Source: Catenibacillus sp964565805
Lineage (GTDB): Bacteria; Bacillota; Clostridia; Lachnospirales; Lachnospiraceae
Direction: 5' to 3'
Assembly: GCA_964565805.1 (NCBI GenBank)
Contig: CAZMGH010000052.1
Location: forward strand, 1 to 14,087
DNA: 14,087 nt
The notes beneath the pieces were generated by a model, which saw only the letters and a list, made by a program, of their open reading frames with translations, was not told where the DNA came from and ran no database searches. The position numbers were made by a program, and so were the translations under genes. Below, piece after piece: positions 7,013-13,745 of this stretch. Positions within the stretch are counted from its first letter, which is position 1. The number at the start of each line of letters is the position of its first letter.

Positions 7013-8209
7013 ATGGAAATCGAAGAGGCTGTAGAATTATTGACCTCCCGGATTTGTCAGATCCGAGAGATCGAGAAAGAGGTTTTGGAGAATCTGCCGG
7101 GAAGGATTCTGGCGGAGGATGTAGAAGCGGTGAGGGATCAGCCGCCTTTTCCAAGATCTCCTCTGGATGGCTATGCTGTTCGGGCGGCAGATCTGGCGGG
7201 AATATCAAGGGAACATCCTGCTGTCTTGTCTGTGATCGGAAAGATTTATGCCGGGAAAGTGTTTGAAGGGGAGATAGGACCGGGGCAGGCTGTGCGTCTG
7301 ATGACCGGAGCGCCGATTCCGGCAGGCGCGGATACTGTGATCCGGCAGGAAGATACCATAGAAAGGGGTGGAAAGGTACAGATCTTTGTAGCGTCAAAAC
7401 CCTACCAAAATTACTGTTTTCAGGGAGAAGATTATAAGGCGGGGACCGTATTGCTTAAAGCAGGATGCCGCTTGGACGCGGGAAAAATTGCTGTTTTATC
7501 CTCTATGGGACGGGCTGAGGCCGCAGTATACCGGCAGCCGGCGGTCGCTGTTATTTCCACGGGAGATGAAGTGCTTGTGCCGGGAGAACCATGGAAACCG
7601 GGAAAGATTTATGACTCTAACCGGGCATATATCTGCGCGCGGCTTGCGCAAGCCGGAAATCCTCCGGTGATTTCAAAGCATTTGAGTGATGATGCTGCCC
7701 TGGTGGCAGAAGAAATCAAAAAAGCGGCACACCAGTCGGATCTGGTGATCACTGTTGGAGGCGTTTCTGTAGGCGAAAAGGATATAATGCATGAAGTGGG
7801 AGAAATCCTGGGAGGGGAGCGCCTTTTCTGGAAGATAAGGATCAAGCCGGGCGCCCCTGTGCTGGCTTTTATTTATGAAGGGCGCCCGGTGCTTTGCCTG
7901 TCGGGAAATCCCTTTGGGGCTATTGCGAATTTTGAATTGCTGGCCCGTCCTGTGCTGGCTGCTTTAACCGGGCAAAAGGATTGGCTGCTGAAGACAGAGA
8001 CAGCCATTTTACAGGAGGGTTATAAAAAACCGAAAGGATCCCGGCGGTTTTTAAGAGGTTATTATGCGGACGGAAATGTTTCTGTCAGCAGCGGGATGCA
8101 GGCCTCCGGCGGGATTGCTTCCATGGCAGAGTGCAACTGTCTGATTGAGATTTCAGAGGATATGCCAGGAGCTGAAAAGGGAACCTCTGTACGGATCTAT
8201 CATTTATAA
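7013..8209 (+). CDS. moeA: MoeA, molybdopterin molybdenumtransferase
   Basis: A 398-residue MoeA, which inserts molybdate (or tungstate) into adenylylated molybdopterin. Motifs in order: PPFPRSPLDGYAVRAADL (about 44-61), MTGAPIPAGADTV (about 97-109), VISTGDE (about 180-186), GGVSVGEKD (about 249-257), IKPGAPVLAF (about 277) and LCLSGNPFGA (about 295-304, the PGNP motif with S for P). The frame is open further upstream, but the ATG at 7013 is chosen: it gives the family N-terminus (EEAVELLTSRI), has GAGAGGA at 6996-7002, and avoids overlap with the chaperone gene that ends at 6953. The 59-base gap holds no clear promoter, so read-through from the upstream genes is likely. Paralogues may exist elsewhere; this copy may be specialised for the adjacent enzyme. 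Confidence 0.93.
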   Translation: MEIEEAVELLTSRICQIREIEKEVLENLPGRILAEDVEAVRDQPPFPRSPLDGYAVRAADLAGISREHPAVLSVIGKIYAGKVFEGEIGPGQAVRLMTGAPIPAGADTVIRQEDTIERGGKVQIFVASKPYQNYCFQGEDYKAGTVLLKAGCRLDAGKIAVLSSMGRAEAAVYRQPAVAVISTGDEVLVPGEPWKPGKIYDSNRAYICARLAQAGNPPVISKHLSDDAALVAEEIKKAAHQSDLVITVGGVSVGEKDIMHEVGEILGGERLFWKIRIKPGAPVLAFIYEGRPVLCLSGNPFGAIANFELLARPVLAALTGQKDWLLKTETAILQEGYKKPKGSRRFLRGYYADGNVSVSSGMQASGGIASMAECNCLIEISEDMPGAEKGTSVRIYHL

Positions 8210-8214
8210 GCAGC

Positions 8215-8242
8215 AAAAGGATTTTGTCCGGCAGGATCTTTT
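8215..8242. terminator. Possible bidirectional terminator between moeA and mobAB
   Basis: Between two convergent stops 31 bases apart, AAAAGGAT (8215-8222) can pair with ATCTTTT (8236-8242) with one bulged G. This gives an A-flanked stem with T-tracts on both strands. The stem is short, so this is tentative; convergent genes do need termination here. Confidence 0.3.
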
Positions 8243-9386
8243 AGTTGTTTTTGTAAATCTGTTCCAAAAGAAATGGGATCAGAAGCTCCGGCTGGTTTAG
8301 GTCAAAAACAGGAACGTCTGTCTGGAATGGAAAATCCGTTACATAGGCGATCACATTTTCCAGGTTTCCCTGGGGAGTTTCGCTGAAGCCTTTCCTCAGC
8401 AGATAGATTTTTTTTAAGCTGCCCAGCTTATAGCCTTCAGTGAGGATCAGATCCACATTTTTGATCTGTCCCAGAAGATTGTTCAGCTCCGGATCAAGTC
8501 CCGTGTGTTTAATGATGGCTGCAGTCTGATCTGTACAGGCGAGGATCATATGATCCGCCCCAGCCTGGGTCAAGCGGTAACTGTCTTTTCCTGGTTTGTC
8601 CATCTGAAATCCATGGACATCGTGTTTGATCACGGCAATGCGCAGGCCGCGCTTTTTCAGGAGGGGCAGCAGTTTTTCCAGATAGGTAGTTTTTCCTGTG
8701 CCGGATGTTGCTGTAAAGGAAATGACAGGAATATTTTCCATCTCTGTTTTGACAGAAAAATCCGGCGGAAAAGCGGCCGGGATTTGCCGCGCCAATTTCT
8801 GCAGGGCATAGTAGTAGCTTATGGGAGTATTCATATTGAAAAACTGTTCTTCCGGGAAATATCCTTTATGAAGGAGGGTATGTTCTTCTCTGAACAGACT
8901 TTTAAGACGGTAGTTTTTCCTGCGGATCTGTTCTTTAATATCTGGCAGGATATTTTTATGGTATGCAGTAAAAAGCGGCTGGATCTGTCCGTGATGGTCT
9001 TGTATAGCGCAGCTGTAGAATCGGTTAGGATCCGCATTTTCCAGGTGTCTGCACAAGGTAACTGCCAGAGCAGGATCTGTAAAAGGCGCATCTACAGATG
9101 TGAAAAAGAGGATGTCTTCCGGAATGTGATCCAGACAGGCGCAAAGTCCGCCTATGGGTCCCAGACCCGGAAGTTCATCCTGTATGGCCGGACAACCGAA
9201 ACGTTGGGTATAATCCTCCGTTCGTTGGGTATGTCTTGGGATTGACAGGTAGATTTTTTCAAATAAAGGCTGAAACCGCCGGATCTGATAGGCTAACAGG
9301 GAAGAACTGCCGAAGGGAAGAAAAGCTTTGTCGCATCCCATCCGAGTACTGAGTCCTCCGCATAATATTACAATAGCTTTTGTCAT
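8241..9386 (-). CDS. mobAB: MobA-MobB fusion: molybdenum cofactor guanylyltransferase plus GTP-binding adaptor
   Basis: A 381-residue two-domain protein. The MobA domain (about 1-200) has LCGGLSTRMGCDKAFLPFG at 8-26, SVDAPF at 97-102 and FFNMNTPISYYYAL at 182-195. It attaches GMP to Mo-molybdopterin to build MGD. The MobB domain (about 219-381) starts VISFTATSGTGKTT with a Walker A loop, then IKHDVHGFQMDKPGKDSYRL and DLILTEGYK, all typical of MobB. The neighbouring oxidoreductase needs bis-MGD, so this gene completes its late cofactor pathway. The ATG at 9386 is the first usable start: an in-frame TGA lies just upstream. The AGGAGG (minus strand, 9406-9401) is 14 bases away, longer than usual, and immediately precedes an out-of-frame ATG at 9399. 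It converges with moeA and has its own promoter and a palindromic leader. Confidence 0.92.
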   Translation of the reverse strand: MTKAIVILCGGLSTRMGCDKAFLPFGSSSLLAYQIRRFQPLFEKIYLSIPRHTQRTEDYTQRFGCPAIQDELPGLGPIGGLCACLDHIPEDILFFTSVDAPFTDPALAVTLCRHLENADPNRFYSCAIQDHHGQIQPLFTAYHKNILPDIKEQIRRKNYRLKSLFREEHTLLHKGYFPEEQFFNMNTPISYYYALQKLARQIPAAFPPDFSVKTEMENIPVISFTATSGTGKTTYLEKLLPLLKKRGLRIAVIKHDVHGFQMDKPGKDSYRLTQAGADHMILACTDQTAAIIKHTGLDPELNNLLGQIKNVDLILTEGYKLGSLKKIYLLRKGFSETPQGNLENVIAYVTDFPFQTDVPVFDLNQPELLIPFLLEQIYKNN

Positions 9387-9430
9387 AGTTTGGAGTCATG
9401 CCTCCTGGTAAGTATATGAATGGTATCATG

Positions 9431-9454
9431 GGCGTCAAAATACCTTTTGACGCC
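9431..9454 (-). promoter_or_regulatory. Perfect palindrome at the predicted transcription start of mobAB
   Basis: GGCGTCAAAA (9431-9440), a 4-base centre, and TTTTGACGCC (9445-9454) form a perfect 10-bp inverted repeat. It begins about seven bases after the -10 box, so it either overlaps +1 as an operator or forms a hairpin at the extreme 5' end of the mobAB mRNA. Confidence 0.6.
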
Positions 9455-9460
9455 TTAATC

Positions 9461-9489
9461 ATTATATATTTAGAAGAAAACCTTGTAAA
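9461..9489 (-). promoter_or_regulatory. Sigma-A-type promoter for mobAB
   Basis: On the minus strand, TTTACA (plus positions 9484-9489) and a perfect TATAAT (plus positions 9461-9466) are separated by exactly 17 bp. The predicted start is near 9454, giving a leader of about 68 nt before the mobAB ATG. Confidence 0.7.
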
Positions 9490-9514
9490 GGTTATACGCT
9501 AAATAAAGAAAATT

Positions 9515-9573
9515 GATTTATACGTCCGGCAAGAAGACGGCGCTGCCGTGAGCCTGCCGGAATATACATCGGA
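9515..9573 (+). repeat. Dispersed hairpin-forming repeat, copy 2 (right of the Mo cassette)
   Basis: Second copy of the element at 2916-2974, in the same orientation. The outer stem here is perfect: TCCGGCA (9525-9531) pairs with TGCCGGA (9555-9561), and TATA (9519-9522) pairs with TATA (9563-9566). The inner ACGGC-GCT-GCCGT hairpin is at 9537-9549. Read as protein it gives YVRQEDGAAVSLPEY with no start codon nearby, running to a stop at about 9593. It lies upstream of the mobAB promoter, and downstream of the glucosidase stop, so on the minus strand it could also act as that gene's 3' hairpin. Confidence 0.7.
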
Positions 9574-9588
9574 TAGAGGCAGGAATTT

Positions 9589-11859
9589 TTAATGGTTAAA
9601 CTCTGCCAGCTTCTTTAAAAGTTCTTCTTTTTCCATAAGGCCAAAGGACACTGTAGAACGGATGGGCATGGAGGCGGCTATGGCTTCGCCCATAAGCTCC
9701 TCATCGGAAGGCTCCTGGTCATCGGAAACGCTGCCGGCATCCGCGCTGGGTACTCCAAAGAAGGCATCCAGCTTTCCTTTAAGCTGTTTTCCAAAGTCAC
9801 GGGTCCGGTCATCGGCCAGCAGGTCGCCCAGAGGGGTGTGCATACTCAGCTTTAAAGGCAGCTGTGTGGTGCATGTTAAGTAAATGTCCTTTGTGAGGCG
9901 AATATCCCGTGAGGAAGCCCCGATAAGGATTTTATAGTTTCCTGTAGCTGCGTACCAGTCATGAAGGTCCGTATTATACCAGGCAAAGCTTCGCTTATCC
10001 AGGGTCATGGTCACGGTTTTTGTTTCTCCGGGATTTAAGGATACCTTCTCATAGCCTTTCAGCTCTTTAAGAGGCCGTCTTACAGCATGGGTTTCATCGG
10101 CAACATAAAGCTGAACGATTTCTTTTCCGGCCATTTTTCCTGTATTGGTAATATCTACGGAAACGGTCAGAGTGTCCCGGTCAGTGATACTGTTCGGATC
10201 TGTTTTCAGGTTTGTGTATTCAAAGGTTGTATAAGACAATCCATGGCCAAAGGGGAAGGCCACATCCATTTCTTTAGCGTCATAATACCGGTATCCCACA
10301 AATACACCTTCGTGATAAACAACCTTTTCTTTTTCGGCGAAGTTTAAGTAGGATGGATTGTCAGACAGCTTTAGCGGCAGTGTTTCCGCCAGTTTTCCGG
10401 AGGGATTGACCCGGCCGTATAAAATGTTCACAACAGCAGTGCCTACAGCCTGTCCGCCAAGGTAGGCCTCAAGAATACCTTTAACATCATTGAGCCAGGG
10501 CATTTCTACCGGGGAACCGTTGTGAAGGACTACGATGGTGTTGGGCTGGACTTTAAGGATTTCCCGGATCAAACGGTTCTGGCACTGGGGCAGTTCCATA
10601 TGGAGGCGGTCGTAGCCTTCGGATTCAAAGATGTCAGGAAGGCCGGCAAAGATGACCGCCTTATCTGCATTTCGGGCAGTTTCAATGGCCTGGGCTGCCA
10701 GGGTTTCATCGTAAATATCTTTGGAAGCAGAGAATCCTTTAGCATAAGTAACCTGGACAATCTCTTTAACCGCATCCAGGGCGCTGTCTACACGGAAGCT
10801 GTTTACATGGGAGCTGCCGCCGCCCTGATAGCGGGGGGTTTTGGCAAAGCCACCGATAAAGGCAACCTTTTCTTCCGGTTTTAAGGGGAGGACATGGTCA
10901 TTTTTTAAAAGGACCATAGATGCTTCAGCAACCCGGCAGGCTACCTGATGGTCTGCTTCATATGTAAATTCCCGGTTTTCCCGGTTGTCAAGCCATGTAA
11001 AGGTAATATTTAAGATCCGCTCTACAGCCTGGTCAAGGACTTTCTCATCCAGGGAACCGTCCCGGACTGCTGTGACGATCTCCTTGTCGGTAAGTCCGCC
11101 GGAAGCAGGCATTTCCAGCTCAAGACCGGCTTTAAGTCCGGGAACCCGTTCATTCACAGCGCCCCAGTCCGACATCACATAGCCTTTAAATCCCCATTCA
11201 TCCCGAAGGACTTTGGTAAGAAGCCATGGATTTTCAGAGGAATAGGTGCCGTTGATCTTGTTATAGGAGCACATGACTGTATAGGGCTGGGATTTTTTTA
11301 CAGCAGTTTCAAAGGCGGGAAGATAAATTTCCCGAAGGGTCCGCTCATCCACCTCTGAAGAGCAGCTTAAGCGGTTCAGCTCCTGATTATTGGCGGCAAA
11401 GTGCTTGATGGAAGTCCCTACATGATGAGACTGGACGCCTTGGATAAATGCGGCGGCGGATTCACCGGCAAGGTAGGGATCTTCAGAATAATATTCAAAA
11501 TTTCTTCCGCAAAGGGGAGAGCGTTTAATGTTTACCGCAGGTCCGAGGACAACGGAGACATCTGTGGCCTGGGCCTCTTTGCCCACGGTGTCTCCCAGTT
11601 CACGCAAAAGTTCCCGATCAAAGGAGCAGGCGCTGAGAACTGCCGGAGGAAAGCACACGGCTTTAATACTGTCGTTGATCCCTAAATGATCCCCCTTATC
11701 TTCCTGCTTGCGGAGTCCGTGAGGGCCATCGCTGACCATGACGCTTGGGATCCCCAGACGGTCAACGGATTTTAAATGCCAGAAATTAAGACCGGAGCAC
11801 ATGCCGGCTTTTTCCTCCAGAGTCATCTGGCTGACCAGTTCTTTTACATTTCTTTCCAT
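9589..11859 (-). CDS. Glycoside hydrolase family 3 beta-glucosidase, cytoplasmic
   Basis: A 756-residue retaining glycosidase predicted to release terminal beta-linked glucose (or a related sugar) from oligosaccharides or glucosides. The (beta/alpha)8 domain carries SDGPHGLR at 43-50, GRNFEYYSEDPYLAG at 118-132, KHFAANNQE at 152-160 and YVMSDWGAV at 227-235; Asp231 is the expected nucleophile. The second domain has FESEGYDR at 411-418, containing the probable acid/base (Glu414 likeliest). A fibronectin-III-like domain follows FPFGHGLSYTTFEY (about 535-660). The last 90 residues are an acidic linker and a helical tail. There is no signal peptide and no PA14 insert. The start at 11859 has AAGGAAG nine bases upstream. 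It is transcribed away from the AraC-type gene, the usual arrangement of a sugar gene and its activator. Actual substrate specificity is not readable. Confidence 0.93.
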   Translation of the reverse strand: MERNVKELVSQMTLEEKAGMCSGLNFWHLKSVDRLGIPSVMVSDGPHGLRKQEDKGDHLGINDSIKAVCFPPAVLSACSFDRELLRELGDTVGKEAQATDVSVVLGPAVNIKRSPLCGRNFEYYSEDPYLAGESAAAFIQGVQSHHVGTSIKHFAANNQELNRLSCSSEVDERTLREIYLPAFETAVKKSQPYTVMCSYNKINGTYSSENPWLLTKVLRDEWGFKGYVMSDWGAVNERVPGLKAGLELEMPASGGLTDKEIVTAVRDGSLDEKVLDQAVERILNITFTWLDNRENREFTYEADHQVACRVAEASMVLLKNDHVLPLKPEEKVAFIGGFAKTPRYQGGGSSHVNSFRVDSALDAVKEIVQVTYAKGFSASKDIYDETLAAQAIETARNADKAVIFAGLPDIFESEGYDRLHMELPQCQNRLIREILKVQPNTIVVLHNGSPVEMPWLNDVKGILEAYLGGQAVGTAVVNILYGRVNPSGKLAETLPLKLSDNPSYLNFAEKEKVVYHEGVFVGYRYYDAKEMDVAFPFGHGLSYTTFEYTNLKTDPNSITDRDTLTVSVDITNTGKMAGKEIVQLYVADETHAVRRPLKELKGYEKVSLNPGETKTVTMTLDKRSFAWYNTDLHDWYAATGNYKILIGASSRDIRLTKDIYLTCTTQLPLKLSMHTPLGDLLADDRTRDFGKQLKGKLDAFFGVPSADAGSVSDDQEPSDEELMGEAIAASMPIRSTVSFGLMEKEELLKKLAEFNH

Positions 11860-11893
11860 AAAACATGACTTCCTTTCAAAATATATTGGGGCA

Positions 11894-11988
11894 GCAGGCG
11901 GCTGGTTACTGTTCGTCCTGAGGACAGTAACGGCGGCTGGCCTGCGTGTATGGATAAATATGAGTTACTGCTTACAGGGAACAGTAAC
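11894..11988. promoter_or_regulatory. Two tandem inverted repeats in the glucosidase/AraC divergent region
   Basis: GTTACTGT (11905-11912) with ACAGTAAC (11924-11931), and GTTACTG (11964-11970) with CAGTAAC (11982-11988), are two inverted repeats of one half-site. The first is extended by GCAGGC/GCCTGC on its flanks. They lie upstream of the minus-strand glucosidase, whose ATG is at 11859. I saw no convincing -35/-10 pair for that gene, consistent with an activator-dependent promoter. The binding protein is unknown. Confidence 0.55.
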
Positions 11989-12027
11989 AGCGTCTGTATT
12001 TAATTTATCATTTGTATCCGGATAGAT

Positions 12028-12062
12028 ATAGCAAAATCTTGCAATTTATAGTAAAATATTGC
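12028..12062 (+). promoter_or_regulatory. 20-bp-period direct repeat, likely AraC-type operator
   Basis: ATAGCAAAATCTTGC (12028-12042) and ATAGTAAAATATTGC (12048-12062) match at 13 of 15 positions and start 20 bp apart, about two helical turns. Tandem same-face half-sites are the usual AraC/XylS target. The pair ends 37 bases before the AraC-type start codon, so autoregulation and activation of the divergent glucosidase are both plausible. Confidence 0.55.
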
Positions 12063-12099
12063 TGAGATTTGACTGCTATTTTAAGGAGGTGTTTGGGAA

Positions 12100-12846
12100 A
12101 TGGATGAGCGGGAAAAAACAGTAGAAATTGTGCGGGAGTATCAATTGTTTCAAAGACGGGAGGATGTACAGCCGCATGTGTCCTATGCCCATGAAAAAAT
12201 AAGGCACCGGATCATTTCTGAAGGCCGGGTGGATGAGGTTGAGAAAATGACTATGCTGCCTCCGGACGGCACGATTGGAATCCTTTCCAGAGATGAACTG
12301 AGACATTGGAAAAATATGTTTATCGCGTCCATTACCTTATTTACAAGAGCGGCCATGGATGGTGGTCTTGGGGAGGAGCTGGCATTTGCCATGAGTGACA
12401 GCTATATCCAGAATGTGGAGGATTGTACCTGTTTTCAGGAGATTGACGGTTTGTATCAGAAAGCGTTGAGAGATTTTACAACAGCGGTTGCCCAGAAGGG
12501 AAAGCGGCATTACAGTACAGTGATCCAGAAGGCGATCCATTATATTCATATCCATCTTCATGAAAAGATTACCCTGGAAAACGTATCTGATTATATTGGT
12601 CTTAGTCCATGCTATCTTTCACGGCTCTTTAAGAAGGAAACCGGCTTGTCCATGGTGGACTATATTCAGAAGGAAAGGGTGGAATCGGCCAGAAACATGC
12701 TGATCTATTCGGAATATTCTGTGTCAGCCATCAGCGAATATCTGCATTTTTCCACCCAAAGCTATTTTATTAAGATCTTCCGCAAATATATGGGCATGAC
12801 CCCGGCAAAATACCGGAAATACTACCGGGAGAAGGAGGAATGGTAG
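12100..12846 (+). CDS. AraC/XylS-family transcriptional regulator
   Basis: A 248-residue regulator. The C-terminal AraC DNA-binding domain spans about residues 143-243 with both helix-turn-helix units: ITLENVSDYIGLSPCYLSRL then FKKETG, and SVSAISEYLHFSTQSYFIKI followed by FRKYMGMTPAKYRK. The N-terminal ~135 residues are not a recognisable cupin. They resemble, from memory, the sensor region of small Lachnospiraceae regulators (RDELRHWKNMFIASITLFTRA), and the effector is unknown. The start at 12100 has AAGGAGGT at 12083-12090, nine bases away. The gene diverges from the GH3 glucosidase across 240 bp containing direct and inverted repeats, so it most likely controls that enzyme in response to a sugar or glycoside. 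About 124 bp follow before the kinase remnant, with no clear terminator. Confidence 0.9.
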   Translation: MDEREKTVEIVREYQLFQRREDVQPHVSYAHEKIRHRIISEGRVDEVEKMTMLPPDGTIGILSRDELRHWKNMFIASITLFTRAAMDGGLGEELAFAMSDSYIQNVEDCTCFQEIDGLYQKALRDFTTAVAQKGKRHYSTVIQKAIHYIHIHLHEKITLENVSDYIGLSPCYLSRLFKKETGLSMVDYIQKERVESARNMLIYSEYSVSAISEYLHFSTQSYFIKIFRKYMGMTPAKYRKYYREKEEW

Positions 12847-12970
12847 GCGCTGCTGTTTCCGGCGCTAGAAAGGGATTCAGGGGTGCTCTTAAACCCTACA
12901 TAAATATTATTTCCCAATATAGTGAAATAGGAATGTATGTATTGCAAACGCAGGAGAGAGGGGAGAATCG

Positions 12971-13745
12971 ATGGACTCGGAAAGAGAGAAAATTATCCAC
13001 ATTTGGCCTAAGTGGAGGATCCAGCAGGGGACTGTCAGCTTGAGTTTCAGGAAAATGGCCCGGGCTGGGAGCTGTACATTCGCATGGGGCTTTTAAGCTG
13101 GGAGACTTTGGCATTGCCAAAAGGCTGGAAAATACCCGGGCCATGTTGTCCCAAAAGGGAACAAGCATGTATATGGCACCGGAGCTTTACCGGGGCGGCA
13201 CGGGAGGAAAGACCGTGGATATTTATGCCCTGGGCATAACCTTATATAAGCTGCTGAACTCAGGGCGCTTCCCAATTATGCCGCCCTATCCTCAGCCGGT
13301 AACGCCGGATTTAAGAGAACAGGCGTTATACCGCCGGTTAAACGGGGAGATTGTTCCACCGCCGCCGGGAATCGATCCGGCCCTTGGAGCGATGGTCGCT
13401 AAGGCCTGTGCTCCGGATCCGGGGATGCGCTATCAGACGGCCCGGGAGTTTCAAGACAATCTGACCCGGTGGAGGGATGCTTTCAGGAGTCGGCAGACCG
13501 GCCAGCGTCCATACCAGGATACTGGAACTTATGGCAGCGGGGGCGGTCAGCCGCCAAAGAAAAAAGGCAATGGAAGCACCGGCAGGATCCGTAAACAGCG
13601 GCGCCGGAGACGCAGCCGGGACACAGGAAACGGAAAGTCCACAGGAGAAACAGGAGGGGCTGTGGCCGCGGTGGATGATCAGGGGATTTTAACAGCCCAG
13701 GGTGTGGGAACTGCTCAGATCACCGGCCAGTATAATGGCACATCC
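12971..13745 (+). pseudogene. Decayed Ser/Thr protein kinase with C-terminal Big_2-like domain
   Basis: The gene survives as pieces in three frames. Frame A, from ATG 12971 behind AGGGGAG, gives MDSEREKIIHIWPKWRI, the usual kinase N-terminus, and stops at 13096. Frame B (about 13027-13095) gives GDCQLEFQENGPGWELYIRM, the hinge region. Frame C (from about 13089) gives FKLGDFGIAK with the Mg-binding DFG, then MAPEL, VDIYALGITLYKL and the rest of the C-lobe. The glycine loop, catalytic lysine and HRD loop are missing, so no active kinase can be made. Further on, the linker appears to shift frame again (AGSVNSGAGDAAGTQETESP in another frame; no membrane segment remains), and AAVDDQGILTAQGVGTAQIT is a Big_2-like Ig repeat. 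The relict ends near 13745, where an unrelated minus-strand gene begins. The long frame 13143-13865 should not be annotated as an intact protein. Confidence 0.8.

Noticed and set aside
8505..9245. A 246-codon plus-strand open frame inside mobAB
   Set aside because: It is antisense to strong MobA and MobB motifs, has no ribosome site and no recognisable domain; its length follows from the codon use of the real gene.
8241..9386. Two separate genes mobA and mobB
   Set aside because: One uninterrupted frame covers both domains with no internal stop, and no second start with a ribosome site was noticed at the domain boundary.
9259..9399. 46-codon frame from ATG 9399 overlapping the mobAB start
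   Set aside because: AGGAGG is only one base from this ATG, too close for normal initiation, and the peptide has no recognisable features.
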